64,000 nt of DNA from Clostridium sp. DSM 17811 (GTDB taxonomy: Bacteria; Bacillota; Clostridia; Clostridiales; Clostridiaceae), in the NCBI RefSeq assembly GCF_018861905.1, contig NZ_JAHLDU010000003.1, positions 62,001 through 126,000 on the forward strand, read 5' to 3'. The notes beneath the pieces were generated by a model, which was not told the origin of the DNA, searched no databases, and saw only the letters and a program-made list of their open reading frames with translations. A program made the position numbers and the translations under genes. Within the stretch, counting starts at the first letter, position 1. Every line of letters starts with the position of its first letter. Below are positions 25,518 to 35,341 of the stretch, in pieces.

Positions 25518-26939
25518 ATGAAATCAACAGAAAACATTGAAAAAAGTTCTATATTTGAGAAGCTTTTTAAATTAAGAGAAAACAAAACAACAGTTAAAAC
25601 AGAAATACTTGCGGGTATAACTACATTTATAACTATGGCATATATTATAATTGTAAATCCTAATATTCTTAGATTTGCTGGAATGAATCTGCCAGGGATA
25701 AAGGGAGAAGGGGCAGGAGCTTTTACTGCGTTAAATGATCCAGTTGTAGCATCAGTTTTTGCAGCTACATGTCTTACAGCTGCAATAGGTACTTTCGTAA
25801 TGGCTTTTTATGCTAACCTGCCTTTTGCACAGGCACCAGGAATGGGATTAAATGCATTCTTTACTTATAGCGTATGTTTAGGCCTAGGATACACATGGCA
25901 ACAAGCTCTAGCTGCGGTTTTTATATCAGGAATTTTATTTATAATAATAACACTTACATCAATACGAGAAAAAATAGTAGATGCTTTGCCACAAAATTTA
26001 AAACTTGCTATTTCAGGTGGTATCGGATTATTTATAGCCCTTATAGGTTTTAAAGGTGGCGGAATAATTGTAAGTAATAAAGATACTTTAGTAGCCTTTG
26101 GTAGGCTTACATCTCCAAGTGCATTAGTGACTTTAATAGGCATAGCTATTACGGCAATATTCATGGCTAGAAAAATAAAAGGATCTATACTAATTGGAAT
26201 TGTTATAACTGCTATAGTGGGGATTCCGTTTGGAATTACAAAACTAGCAGGTGTTAAGATATTTAGTGCACCACCATCTCTTGCACCAACATTCATGCAG
26301 TTTGATTTTGCAGGTCTTTTAGGATCAGGTGCTGGTAAGGGAGTATTTTCAGCAATAATGAGTGTAGTAATGGTTGTAATAACCTTTAGTTTAGTGGATT
26401 TATTTGACACAATAGGAACACTCGTAGGAACAGCAACAAAAGCTAAGATGCTCGATGAGAATGGACGAGTAAAAAATATGAATAAGGCATTAATGTCAGA
26501 TGCATTAGCAACTACTGCAGGAGCAATTATGGGAACAAGTACAGTAGTAACTTATGTTGAATCCACAGCAGGAGTTGCAGAAGGTGGAAGAACAGGTCTT
26601 ACATCAGCTACAGTGGGAGTCTTATTTTTAGCTTCATTATTTTTTAGTGGACTTGTAGGAATAGTACCAACGGAGGCAACTGCTCCAGCACTTGTAATAG
26701 TTGGAGTACTTATGATGAGTTCAATTACAAAGATTGATTTTGAAGATTTTACAGAAGCACTCCCAGCATTCTTAACAATAGCAATAATGCCTTTTAGCTA
26801 TAGTATAGCAAATGGAATAGCTGCAGGAATTATTTTCTACCCAATAGTAAAAGTAGCAACAGGCAGGTATAAAGAAGTAAGTCCTATAGTTTATGTTTTA
26901 GCAGGTTTATTTATAATTAGATTTATTATATTACCTTAA
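25518..26939 (+). CDS. NCS2-family purine permease (AzgA/PbuG-like)
   Basis: 473 residues, about 12-14 membrane segments. Signatures of the AzgA-like branch are TEILAGITTFITMAYIIIVN near the start, FAQAPGMGLNAFFTYSVC (about 105-120), FSLVDLFDTIGTLVGTATKA (about 295-315) and MGTSTVVTYVESTAGVAEGG (about 345-365). Members take up guanine, hypoxanthine or adenine with protons. A single gene with its own promoter and terminator; substrate preference is not certain. Confidence 0.88.
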   Translation: MKSTENIEKSSIFEKLFKLRENKTTVKTEILAGITTFITMAYIIIVNPNILRFAGMNLPGIKGEGAGAFTALNDPVVASVFAATCLTAAIGTFVMAFYANLPFAQAPGMGLNAFFTYSVCLGLGYTWQQALAAVFISGILFIIITLTSIREKIVDALPQNLKLAISGGIGLFIALIGFKGGGIIVSNKDTLVAFGRLTSPSALVTLIGIAITAIFMARKIKGSILIGIVITAIVGIPFGITKLAGVKIFSAPPSLAPTFMQFDFAGLLGSGAGKGVFSAIMSVVMVVITFSLVDLFDTIGTLVGTATKAKMLDENGRVKNMNKALMSDALATTAGAIMGTSTVVTYVESTAGVAEGGRTGLTSATVGVLFLASLFFSGLVGIVPTEATAPALVIVGVLMMSSITKIDFEDFTEALPAFLTIAIMPFSYSIANGIAAGIIFYPIVKVATGRYKEVSPIVYVLAGLFIIRFIILP

Positions 26940-26954
26940 GGCTGAAATGTCATT

Positions 26955-27013
26955 AAATTGGTATTTATAGAATAGATATTTTAAGATATCTATTTTATAA
27001 GTACCAATTTTAA
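26955..27013 (+). terminator. Hairpin terminator after the permease gene
   Basis: A long inverted repeat (aaattggta... with ...taccaattt, inner arms aatagatat / atatctatt) closing at 27010 with T residues. Confidence 0.7.
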
Positions 27014-27105
27014 ATTTAAGCTTCTTTTTTACTGTAAATTAGGTTAATGTAACAAAGTTAGTATTATCTGAATAGTATAATAAAAACTATATAAAGGATG
27101 ATACC

Positions 27106-28260
27106 ATGAAAATAAATAATAGACTGTCTAATGTATCTGAATATCATTTCAAAAAGATTGATGATATTAAAAATAAAGCTATAACTTGTGGGAAAAAGAT
27201 TGTTGACCTTAGTGTAGGAGATCCGGATTTATCAGTCAATTCAAAAATAACAGATGCCCTAATAGAGGGCCTAAAATGTGAGAAATATAATAACTATCCG
27301 CCTTATGATGGAATAAATGAACTCAAAAAAGCAGTTATAAAATATTATAATGACGTTTACGATGTATGTTTAAATTTAGATGAAGTAATAATTCTTATAG
27401 GATCAAAGGAAGGTATAAACAATATAATTCCGGCTGTATGTGATATAGGAGATTGTGTAATAGTGCCTGAACCTGCATATCCAGTTTATAGTATTTGTTC
27501 AAAGCTATGGGGTTGTGTTCCATATGCTGTACCATTAACACAAAGCAATGGATATATGCCAAGGCTTGATACTATTCCTGAAACCATTGTTAATAAATGC
27601 AAATTAATGTTTATAAATTATCCTAATAACCCGACAGGAGCAGTAGCAAGCAAAGACTTCTATAAGAATATTATAAATTTTTCTTATGATAATAATATTG
27701 TTTTATGCAATGATTCGGCATATAATGAGATAATTAAGGAAGATAAAGAACCAATTAGCCTTATGCAATATGATGTATTAAGGCAAAATGTGGAATTTGG
27801 AACTTTATCTAAAACTTATAATATGACAGGATATAGAATAGGGTATGCTGTAGGTAATGCTAAAGTAATAAATGCTCTTTTAAAAATAAAAAGTAATTGT
27901 GACTCTGGTCAATTCATACCAATTCAAAAGGCTGCAGTTGCTGCTCTTAATTTAGAACGTGATTATGTTCATAATATAAGAAAAATATATGACGAAAGAC
28001 GTGAAGTTGCTAAAAGTGTTTTACTAGAAAAAAACATAGAATTTTTTGATGCTGAGGCTACTTTTTATTTATGGTGTAGAACACCTAAAAACTATACTAC
28101 AAATGAATTTTGTGAAGAATTGCTGATTAATCATGGAATTGTGATTACACCAGGTAATGTTTTTGGGAAAATTGGGTACGATTACTTCCGTATAGCGCTT
28201 ACAAAAGATAAGCTTATTATTGAAGAAGCTTTAAAATCTTTAAAAAAATGTGGTGATTAA
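27106..28260 (+). CDS. Class I/II aminotransferase, LL-diaminopimelate aminotransferase-like
   Basis: 384 residues of PLP fold type I. PLP Lys236 lies in SKTYNMTGYRIG; also seen are NYPNNPTGA (171-179), Asp203-x-Ala-Tyr206 and a C-terminal Arg in YFRIALT for the substrate carboxylate. The sequence is closest in layout to DapL-type enzymes of clostridia, but the substrate (LL-DAP, aspartate or aromatic) cannot be fixed from motifs alone. It is a single gene with GGATGATACC before the ATG. Confidence 0.75.
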   Translation: MKINNRLSNVSEYHFKKIDDIKNKAITCGKKIVDLSVGDPDLSVNSKITDALIEGLKCEKYNNYPPYDGINELKKAVIKYYNDVYDVCLNLDEVIILIGSKEGINNIIPAVCDIGDCVIVPEPAYPVYSICSKLWGCVPYAVPLTQSNGYMPRLDTIPETIVNKCKLMFINYPNNPTGAVASKDFYKNIINFSYDNNIVLCNDSAYNEIIKEDKEPISLMQYDVLRQNVEFGTLSKTYNMTGYRIGYAVGNAKVINALLKIKSNCDSGQFIPIQKAAVAALNLERDYVHNIRKIYDERREVAKSVLLEKNIEFFDAEATFYLWCRTPKNYTTNEFCEELLINHGIVITPGNVFGKIGYDYFRIALTKDKLIIEEALKSLKKCGD

Positions 28261-28399
28261 TATTATTATTGGTATAATATAAGTTATATAGGAAATATTT
28301 TATTAATAGTATGAGCTGTTTTTAAAAGCTATAAAATTACAGCTTGATGATATTTTTTTTATGAAAATCGTAATAAAAGTAAAAACTTATAATTTTAGC

Positions 28400-28429
28400 T
28401 TGAAATTAAGGTAATACTTTATGTATACT
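28400..28429 (+). promoter_or_regulatory. Promoter of the yicC-coaBC operon
   Basis: TTGAAA, 18-base spacer, TATACT. Confidence 0.55.
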
Positions 28430-28469
28430 TATTACGAGGTCACAATGAACAATGGAAGGATGTCTTGTT

Positions 28470-29348
28470 ATGATTAGGAGTATGACCGGGTTTGGGAGAG
28501 GAAACTCTGAAAAAGATGGTAAAAGTTTTACAATTGAGATTAAAAGTGTTAATCATAGATATTTTGAAACTAATATAAGAATGCCTAGAGTATTAATATC
28601 TTTTGAGGATAAAATTCGTAAAATAATTGGTGAAAAAGTAAAAAGGGGAAAGCTTGATGTTTTTGTAACTCAAGGAAATTATGATAAGGAAGATGTCGAA
28701 GCATATTTGAATGAAAATTTAGCAGTAAGTTATATAAATTGCCTTGGAATCTTAAAAGATAAGTATGGTCTAAGTGATGATATATCTGTTGCAGCAGTAG
28801 CTAAATTACCAGAAGTAATAACACTTAAGCAAAAGGAAGAAGATGTTTCAGAAACATTTGAGCAGATTGATTTAGCATTAACAAAGGCGCTTAGGGCCCT
28901 TCTTTTTATGAGAGAAAGAGAAGGCAGAAAGCTACTTGAAGATGTTATAATTAAGTGCGATTTAATTAATGGATTAGTTGATAAGGTTAAACTGCGGGCA
29001 CCTCTTGTTGTTTGTGAGTATAAAGCTAAGCTAACTCAAAGGCTAGATGTTTTGCATAAGGAAATTGATTTTGATGAAAATAGAGTTGCTATGGAAATTG
29101 CAATTTTTGCTGATAAAGCAGGAATTGATGAAGAAATTGTAAGATTAAATAGTCATATAAACCAAATGAGAGAGACTCTAATTTTAGACGAACCCATTGG
29201 TAGGAAGCTTGATTTTATTATTCAAGAAATGAATAGAGAAACTAACACTATAGCATCAAAAGCAAATGATTTAGAAATTTTAAACACAGTAATTAGTATG
29301 AAAAGTGAAATAGAGAAAATTAGAGAACAAATACAAAACATAGAATAA
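28470..29348 (+). CDS. YicC-family endoribonuclease-like protein
   Basis: 292 residues from the ATG that gives the conserved start [12 protein letters not shown]; an in-frame ATG at 28452 lacks a ribosome site. Other conserved stretches are [18 protein letters not shown], then [14 protein letters not shown] and the end [17 protein letters not shown] with SKANDLEI. YicC proteins act on RNA in Escherichia coli; the role in clostridia is unknown. First gene of the unit with remA, gmk, rpoZ and coaBC. Confidence 0.9.
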   Translation: MIRSMTGFGRGNSEKDGKSFTIEIKSVNHRYFETNIRMPRVLISFEDKIRKIIGEKVKRGKLDVFVTQGNYDKEDVEAYLNENLAVSYINCLGILKDKYGLSDDISVAAVAKLPEVITLKQKEEDVSETFEQIDLALTKALRALLFMREREGRKLLEDVIIKCDLINGLVDKVKLRAPLVVCEYKAKLTQRLDVLHKEIDFDENRVAMEIAIFADKAGIDEEIVRLNSHINQMRETLILDEPIGRKLDFIIQEMNRETNTIASKANDLEILNTVISMKSEIEKIREQIQNIE

Positions 29349-29362
29349 ACTGGAGGCAAACG

Positions 29363-29635
29363 ATGAGTATAAAGTTGATAAACATAGGGTTTGGAAACAT
29401 TGTTTCAGCAAATAGATTGGTAGCTATAGTCAGCCCTGAATCAGCGCCTATAAAAAGAATAATTCAAGAAGCAAGAGATAGAGGAATGCTAATTGATGCT
29501 ACATATGGAAGAAGAACCAGAGCAGTTATTATCACTGATAGTGATCATGTTATCTTATCGGCTGTTCAGCCTGAAACTGTTGCACATAGATTATCTGTTA
29601 AAGATGATGAACATTTAGACGAGGTTGAGGAATAA
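29363..29635 (+). CDS. remA: Extracellular matrix regulator RemA (DUF370)
   Basis: 90 residues; the sequence [20 protein letters not shown] and the motif [19 protein letters not shown] are characteristic of RemA, a DNA-binding activator of biofilm matrix genes in Bacillus subtilis. It lies between yicC and gmk as in bacilli. The stop overlaps the gmk ATG (TAATG). Its target genes in this organism are not known. Confidence 0.9.
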   Translation: MSIKLINIGFGNIVSANRLVAIVSPESAPIKRIIQEARDRGMLIDATYGRRTRAVIITDSDHVILSAVQPETVAHRLSVKDDEHLDEVEE

Positions 29636-30246
29636 TGAGGAGCAAAGGACAGCTGATTGTAATTTCGGGACCTTCCGGTGCTGGTAAAGGGACTGTATGC
29701 GAGGCGCTTCTTAAAAAAAATGATTTCTGGATTTCAGTTTCAGCAACTACGAGAAGCCCAAGAAATGCTGAAATAGAAGGTATAAATTACTATTTTATAT
29801 CTAGAGAAGAATTTCTAGAAAGGATAGCATCAAAAGACTTTCTTGAGTATGCGCAGGTTTACGGAAATTGTTATGGTACACCTAAATCTGAGGTTCTAAA
29901 AGTGCTCGAGAGCGGCCGTGATGTAATACTTGAAATAGATATTCAAGGCGCTCTTAAGGTGAAAATGGCTTATCCAAATGGTTTATTTATTTTTATTCTT
30001 CCACCATCTATGGAAGAATTAAGAAACAGAATTACAAATAGGGGCAGTGAAACACCAGAGTCATTAATGACTAGATTTGCATCTGCTCATGAAGAAATAA
30101 GTTTTGTATCAAAATACGATTACGCAGTTGTGAATGATACTGTGGATAGCGCATGTGAGAAAATTCAGAGCATTGTCATTGCGGAAAGATGCAGAGTCGA
30201 TAGAATGAATGGAGATTTTTTAAAGGAGGAAATTATAAATGAATAA
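29635..30246 (+). CDS. gmk: Guanylate kinase
   Basis: 203 residues. P-loop GPSGAGKGT near the start, then the GMP-binding stretch TTRSPRNAEIEGINYYF and EIDIQGALKV. It converts GMP to GDP with ATP. Overlaps remA upstream and rpoZ downstream by a few bases, so it is tightly coupled to both. Confidence 0.95.
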   Translation: MRSKGQLIVISGPSGAGKGTVCEALLKKNDFWISVSATTRSPRNAEIEGINYYFISREEFLERIASKDFLEYAQVYGNCYGTPKSEVLKVLESGRDVILEIDIQGALKVKMAYPNGLFIFILPPSMEELRNRITNRGSETPESLMTRFASAHEEISFVSKYDYAVVNDTVDSACEKIQSIVIAERCRVDRMNGDFLKEEIINE

Positions 30247-30457
30247 TTCAATGATTAGTCCATCAATAGTAGATTTGTTAGAAAAGGTTGACAACAGGTA
30301 TTCTTTAGTTGTAGCAACATCAAAAAGAGCAAGACAAATAATAGAAGGTCAAAGCCCACTTGTACAGGTGGATTCAACAAAACCTGTTACTATTGCTATA
30401 GAGGAGATTTATGAGGGAGCTATTGTTGCCATCACAACAAAAGAAGGAATAAAATAG
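30239..30457 (+). CDS. rpoZ: RNA polymerase omega subunit
   Basis: 72 residues. The motif NRYSLVVATSKRARQI is the omega signature that contacts the beta-prime subunit. It starts inside the end of gmk behind AAAGGAGG, and coaBC follows after one base. The order gmk-rpoZ-coaBC is conserved among Firmicutes. Confidence 0.93.
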   Translation: MNNSMISPSIVDLLEKVDNRYSLVVATSKRARQIIEGQSPLVQVDSTKPVTIAIEEIYEGAIVAITTKEGIK

Positions 30458-30458
30458 T

Positions 30459-31649
30459 ATGGAAAATACAAGGACGGTAGTTGTTGGTGTTACAGGTGGA
30501 ATAGCTGTATATAAGGCTCTAGACGTTATTAGTAGATTAAAAAAAGAAAATGTTGATGTGCATGTTATAATGACAAAAGCGGCGTTGGAGTTTGTAAATC
30601 CAATAAGCTTTCAATCACTTAGTCAGAATATGGTTATACATGATATGTTTGATGAACCTAAAGCGTGGGAGATACAACATATATCTCTTGCTAAAAAAGC
30701 GGATTTATTTGTTGTAGTTCCAGCAACTGCTAATATAATTGGTAAAATTGCAAATGGAATTGCAGATAATATGATTACTACTACTATTATGGCAACTAAG
30801 GCACCAGTGATTTTTGCTCCGGCAATGAATGTTAATATGTATAATAACCCAATTCTACAAAGTAATATTCAAAAACTGAAGGGTTTTGGTTATGAGTTTA
30901 TTGCCCCGGTATCAGGAAGGCTTGCTTGTGGAGACATAGGAGAAGGAAAACTTGCACAAACTGAAGATATTTTTGAAGTAATTATGAGTAAATTATATCC
31001 TATAAAGGATATGATAGGGACTAAGGTTTTAGTTACAGCTGGACCTACAATTGCACCTATTGATCCTGTAAGATTTATAACTAATAGGTCAACAGGGAAA
31101 ATGGGTTATTCAATTGCTAGAGAAGCAAGAGACAGAGGGGCAGATGTAACTTTAATATCTGGACCATGTAATGAAAAAGCACCTTTTGGTGTAAGTATAA
31201 TTAAGATAAATACTAATGATGAGATGAGGACCGCTGTAATAAGCAATTATGAAGATAGTGATATAGTTATAAAAGCGGCAGCTGTATCTGATTATAAACC
31301 TAAGGTATACTCTAACTTTAAAATCAAGAAAAGTGAAGATACTTTAGACTTAGAGTTTGTACGAGATAACGACATTTTAAAAGAGCTTGGATTACATAAA
31401 AAGAAGCAAATTTTAGTAGGTTTTGCAGCAGAAAGTAATGATTTACTTGAAAATGCGAAAGAAAAACTACTTAAGAAAAATTTGGATTATATAATTGCTA
31501 ATGATATAACAAAAACAGACAGTGGGTTTGGAACTGAAGAGAATAAAGTGATTATTTTAAGCAAAGATAATGATCCAATAGCATTAGACATAATGTCTAA
31601 GAAACAAGTTGCTAGGGAATTGTTTAATTTAATAAATAAAAAGCGCTAA
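30459..31649 (+). CDS. coaBC: Bifunctional phosphopantothenoylcysteine decarboxylase/synthetase
   Basis: 396 residues, two domains. The CoaC half (1-~185) has GVTGGIAVYKA, PAMNVNMYNNP and the active-site Cys in SGRLACGDIGEGK. The CoaB half has TAGPTIAPIDPVRFITNRS and KAAAVSDYKP. Together they turn 4'-phosphopantothenate and cysteine into 4'-phosphopantetheine; coaD at 48518 continues the pathway. Last gene of the unit; the terminator overlaps its stop. Confidence 0.95.
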   Translation: MENTRTVVVGVTGGIAVYKALDVISRLKKENVDVHVIMTKAALEFVNPISFQSLSQNMVIHDMFDEPKAWEIQHISLAKKADLFVVVPATANIIGKIANGIADNMITTTIMATKAPVIFAPAMNVNMYNNPILQSNIQKLKGFGYEFIAPVSGRLACGDIGEGKLAQTEDIFEVIMSKLYPIKDMIGTKVLVTAGPTIAPIDPVRFITNRSTGKMGYSIAREARDRGADVTLISGPCNEKAPFGVSIIKINTNDEMRTAVISNYEDSDIVIKAAAVSDYKPKVYSNFKIKKSEDTLDLEFVRDNDILKELGLHKKKQILVGFAAESNDLLENAKEKLLKKNLDYIIANDITKTDSGFGTEENKVIILSKDNDPIALDIMSKKQVARELFNLINKKR

Positions 31650-31662
31650 TGCGCTTTTTTAT
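31639..31662 (+). terminator. Intrinsic terminator overlapping the coaBC stop
   Basis: Eight-bp stem (aaaagcgc / gcgctttt) with a 4-base loop and six T; the coaBC stop codon lies in its loop. Confidence 0.85.
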
Positions 31663-31697
31663 ATTATAGAAAATTATAAAATTAAAAGGGTGATTAA

Positions 31698-33899
31698 GTG
31701 TATCAGTATGCTGGAGTTGTAGTGAATAACGATTCAGTTCAAGTGGATAAAATTTTTACATATAAAATACCTACTAGTTTATTAGGTGTTTTACAGTTAG
31801 GATTTAGAGTTAAAGTGCCATTTGGTAGAGGAAACAGAACATTAGATGCTTTTGTACTAGAACTTTATCAGCAATGTGAGAATGTGAGTTACATTAAGGA
31901 AATAACTAACATATGTGATGAAATGCCTCTTCTTAAAATAACCGATATTGAACTTGTAAAAATCATGAAAAAAAAGTATCTTTGCACTTATCTAGAGTGT
32001 ATAAAAGTTATTATTCCCAGGGGAATAACAAAGGGAATAAAAAAGAAGACCTCACTATTATTAACTGTAGGTAAGCCAATAGAGGGCAAATTTTTAAATG
32101 AACCTTATAAGAATATTTATGACTTAATAGAATTAAATAAAATGAAATATAATAAAAATGAATTTAGTAAAAATTTTAAATTATCATTATCGTCAATCAA
32201 TACAATGATTAAACATGGGTTCTTAATTGTGCAAGAGGTTACAATTAATAGGTATAATCAAAAACATTATGCTAAGTACGAAGAAAAAATACTGAATGAA
32301 AGGCAACGCCAATCAGTGGATTTTATAATGAATTCTAAGAAAAATAAATTCTTAATTCATGGAGTTACCGGTAGTGGAAAAACTGAAATATATATGAAAT
32401 TGGTTAGTTATATGTTAAAGGAAAATAAGCAATCTATAATACTTATACCAGAAATATCGTTAACACCTCAAATGGTTGAAAGATTTAAAGGGCGGTTTGG
32501 TCCTGAAATCGCGGTCTTTCATAGTAGATTGTCAGATGGCGAGCGTTTTGACGAATGGATGAGAGTAAAGCTTGGAAATACCCAAATTGCCATTGGAGCA
32601 AGGTCAGCTATATTTTTACCTTTTGAAAATTTAGGATTAATTGTTATAGATGAGGAGCACGAGGCTAGTTATAAATCAGATAGTGATCCGAAATTTGATG
32701 CTCGTGAAATAGCATATATGAAATGTGAACTTGAAGATTGTAAACTAATACTAGGATCAGCTACACCATCAGTCGAAAGTTATTATAAGTCTACCATAAA
32801 TGAGCTTTCATTAATTACTATTAATGAGAGAGCAGATGGTGCAGCAATGCCAAAAGTAGAAATTGTAGACATGCGGGAAGAGCTTATGAACAACAATCGC
32901 TCAATATTTAGCAAGTCGCTACATGATGGCATTACGCAGTGTTTAAGTAAAAATGAACAGGTAATTTTGTTTCTAAATAGAAGAGGATTTTCGACATTTG
33001 TATCCTGCAGAAAATGTGGTTATGTTTTTAAATGTAAAAAATGTGATATTTCATTAACATATCATAGCGCAGGTGAATACTTAACATGTCACTACTGTGG
33101 TGAGAAGGAAAAGATTAGTAAAGTTTGTCCTAGTTGTGGCAGTAGTTATGTGAAATATTTTGGTGTTGGAACAGAAAAAATTGAACAAGAAATTAATAGA
33201 ATTTTTCCAAGTGCAAGAACATTAAGAATGGACTTTGATACAACACGGAAAAAAAATTCTTATGAATATATATATAATACCTTCAAAAATAAAGGAGCAG
33301 ATATTCTAATTGGAACTCAAATGGTTGCTAAAGGCTTAGATTTTAAAGATGTTACATTAGTGGGAGTAATAGCTGCTGATTTATCACTTAACTTACCAGA
33401 TTATAGGGCGTTTGAACGGACATTTCAACTACTTACTCAAGTTTCAGGAAGATCGGGTAGGGGTAGTAAGGAAGGTAAGGTTGTTATTCAAACGTATAGT
33501 GCAGATGAGTTAACAATTAAGTATGCAGCAAGCAATGATTATGATAGTTTTTATAGAAATGAAATTATGATGAGAGAGGCTATGGATTATCCGCCTTTTG
33601 CAAGTATTTTAGTTATAACTATGAGTTCTGAGGATGAAAATATGTTAATAAAAAATATACAAAATGTTGGCGAAAATTTAAAATATAAGATCAAAGATAA
33701 CAATAAAATTACACTGCTGGGACCATGTACTTGTGGGGTTTCTAAAATTAAGAATTTCTACAGATGGCAAATTATTATTAAAGGTGATATTAACGAAACA
33801 ATTGCTCTAGAAATAAAGAATTCAGTTTATGAATTAGTAAAAAATGTTTATAGCAGTATAAGAGTTAGTATAGATATTAATCCAAGTAATATGATCTAG
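31698..33899 (+). CDS. priA: Primosomal protein N' (replication restart helicase)
   Basis: 733 residues from a GTG start behind AAAAGGGTGA. N-terminal DNA-binding part, then a superfamily 2 helicase with GVTGSGKTE, DEEHEASYK and GSATPS; a zinc-binding insert (CRKCGYVFKCKKC, CHYCG, CPSCGS) and C-terminal helicase motifs (TQMVAKGLDF, QVSGRSGRG). PriA reloads the replisome at stalled forks. Followed by def and fmt as in many Firmicutes. Confidence 0.95.
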   Translation: MYQYAGVVVNNDSVQVDKIFTYKIPTSLLGVLQLGFRVKVPFGRGNRTLDAFVLELYQQCENVSYIKEITNICDEMPLLKITDIELVKIMKKKYLCTYLECIKVIIPRGITKGIKKKTSLLLTVGKPIEGKFLNEPYKNIYDLIELNKMKYNKNEFSKNFKLSLSSINTMIKHGFLIVQEVTINRYNQKHYAKYEEKILNERQRQSVDFIMNSKKNKFLIHGVTGSGKTEIYMKLVSYMLKENKQSIILIPEISLTPQMVERFKGRFGPEIAVFHSRLSDGERFDEWMRVKLGNTQIAIGARSAIFLPFENLGLIVIDEEHEASYKSDSDPKFDAREIAYMKCELEDCKLILGSATPSVESYYKSTINELSLITINERADGAAMPKVEIVDMREELMNNNRSIFSKSLHDGITQCLSKNEQVILFLNRRGFSTFVSCRKCGYVFKCKKCDISLTYHSAGEYLTCHYCGEKEKISKVCPSCGSSYVKYFGVGTEKIEQEINRIFPSARTLRMDFDTTRKKNSYEYIYNTFKNKGADILIGTQMVAKGLDFKDVTLVGVIAADLSLNLPDYRAFERTFQLLTQVSGRSGRGSKEGKVVIQTYSADELTIKYAASNDYDSFYRNEIMMREAMDYPPFASILVITMSSEDENMLIKNIQNVGENLKYKIKDNNKITLLGPCTCGVSKIKNFYRWQIIIKGDINETIALEIKNSVYELVKNVYSSIRVSIDINPSNMI

Positions 33900-33939
33900 C
33901 AGCACAAAAATTATAATTTATTTATAAGGAGGGTAACAC

Positions 33940-34389
33940 ATGGCAACAAGAACAATTAGAATATATGGTGATGAGCTATTAAGGAAAAAAAGCAGAGTAG
34001 TAGGTGAAATTAATCAAAGAATTTTATTGTTAATCAAAGATATGAAAGAGACTATGTATATTTCTAATGGGATAGGACTTGCGGCGCCTCAGGTTGGCAT
34101 TTTAAAAAGAATAGTTGTTATTGATATTGGAGATGGTCCTATAGCATTAATAAATCCAGAGATCATTGAGATGGAGGGTTCACAAATCGCAAGTGAGGGT
34201 TGTTTAAGCATACCAGGAACACAAGAGAATGTTGATAGGCCCCAAAAAGTAAAAGTATCCGCATTAAATGATTTGGGAGAGAAGATAGTAATTGAGGGAG
34301 AAGGTCTTCTTGCAAGGGCGCTTTGCCATGAAATTGATCATTTGGATGGTATATTGTTTATAGACAAAGCAATAGAGGGTGAGGAATAA
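33940..34389 (+). CDS. def: Peptide deformylase
   Basis: 149 residues. The three metal-site motifs are present: [17 protein letters not shown] (Cys ligand) and HEIDHLDG (two His ligands). It removes the formyl group from new proteins. Strong AAGGAGGGTAAC site. Its stop is two bases before the fmt ATG, coupling formyl removal and formyl addition genes. Confidence 0.96.
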   Translation: MATRTIRIYGDELLRKKSRVVGEINQRILLLIKDMKETMYISNGIGLAAPQVGILKRIVVIDIGDGPIALINPEIIEMEGSQIASEGCLSIPGTQENVDRPQKVKVSALNDLGEKIVIEGEGLLARALCHEIDHLDGILFIDKAIEGEE

Positions 34390-34390
34390 T

Positions 34391-35320
34391 ATGAAGATAA
34401 TTTTTATGGGTACACCGGAATTCTCAGTGCCATCTCTGCAATCACTTATAAATGAATTCGAAGTTTCTGCTGTTTTTACTCAGCCTGATAGACCAAAAGG
34501 AAGAGGAAAAAAATTAGCTATGTCACCGGTTAAGCAGTTGGCAAGTTCATGTAACATACCGGTATATCAACCTCTAAAACTTAAAAATAATGATGAAATG
34601 ATAGATATAATTAAGAATTTAGAACCAGATTTTATTGTAGTAGTAGCATTTGGACAATTACTTCCAAAGGAAGTATTAGATATCCCTAAATATGGATGTA
34701 TAAATTTGCATGCATCTTTATTGCCAAAATACAGGGGGGCGGCACCTATAAATTGGTGTATAATTAATGGTGAGAGTACTTCTGGTAACACAACAATGCT
34801 TATGGATGTTGGCCTTGATACCGGTGATATTCTCTTAACAAATGAAGTTGAAATTACTACTGATATTACAGCAGGGGAACTTACAGACATTCTTAGTAGT
34901 AGCGGTGCACAGTTATTAGTTGAAACAATAAATGCAGTAATAAATAATAAAATTAAACCTATTAAACAAGGGGATAGTATTAGCTCATATGCGTCTAAGC
35001 TAGGTAAGAAAATGGCAAGTATTGACTGGGCATGTAGTAATACTGATATTCATAATTTTATAAGAGGTTTAAATCCAACACCAACTGCATATACTCATTA
35101 TGACAATATTGTAATGAAAATATATAAGTCGAAAATATTAAATGAGTTATCAAGTAAGCAAGCTGGATGTATTATAGATGTTTCAAAAGAGGGGTTAAAG
35201 GTATCAACTGGAAGTGGGGTTTTACTTATTGAGGAGATTCAATTTCCAGGTAAAAAGCCTTTAAAGGTAAAGGATTATATAATAGGTAATAAAATAGATG
35301 TAGGTATGATACTTAAATAA
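34391..35320 (+). CDS. fmt: Methionyl-tRNA formyltransferase
   Basis: 309 residues from the ATG; a GTG four codons earlier lies inside def and within the ribosome site. Motifs are [12 protein letters not shown] at the N-terminus, and [17 protein letters not shown] for folate and catalytic contacts, followed by the C-terminal tRNA-binding beta-barrel. It formylates initiator Met-tRNA. Confidence 0.95.
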   Translation: MKIIFMGTPEFSVPSLQSLINEFEVSAVFTQPDRPKGRGKKLAMSPVKQLASSCNIPVYQPLKLKNNDEMIDIIKNLEPDFIVVVAFGQLLPKEVLDIPKYGCINLHASLLPKYRGAAPINWCIINGESTSGNTTMLMDVGLDTGDILLTNEVEITTDITAGELTDILSSSGAQLLVETINAVINNKIKPIKQGDSISSYASKLGKKMASIDWACSNTDIHNFIRGLNPTPTAYTHYDNIVMKIYKSKILNELSSKQAGCIIDVSKEGLKVSTGSGVLLIEEIQFPGKKPLKVKDYIIGNKIDVGMILK

Positions 35321-35341
35321 AAGTGAAATTGAGGTAAGGGT

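Noticed and set aside
25865-26410. 181-codon minus frame inside the purine permease
   Set aside because: It is antisense to a strongly conserved permease; length is explained by codon bias of the sense strand.
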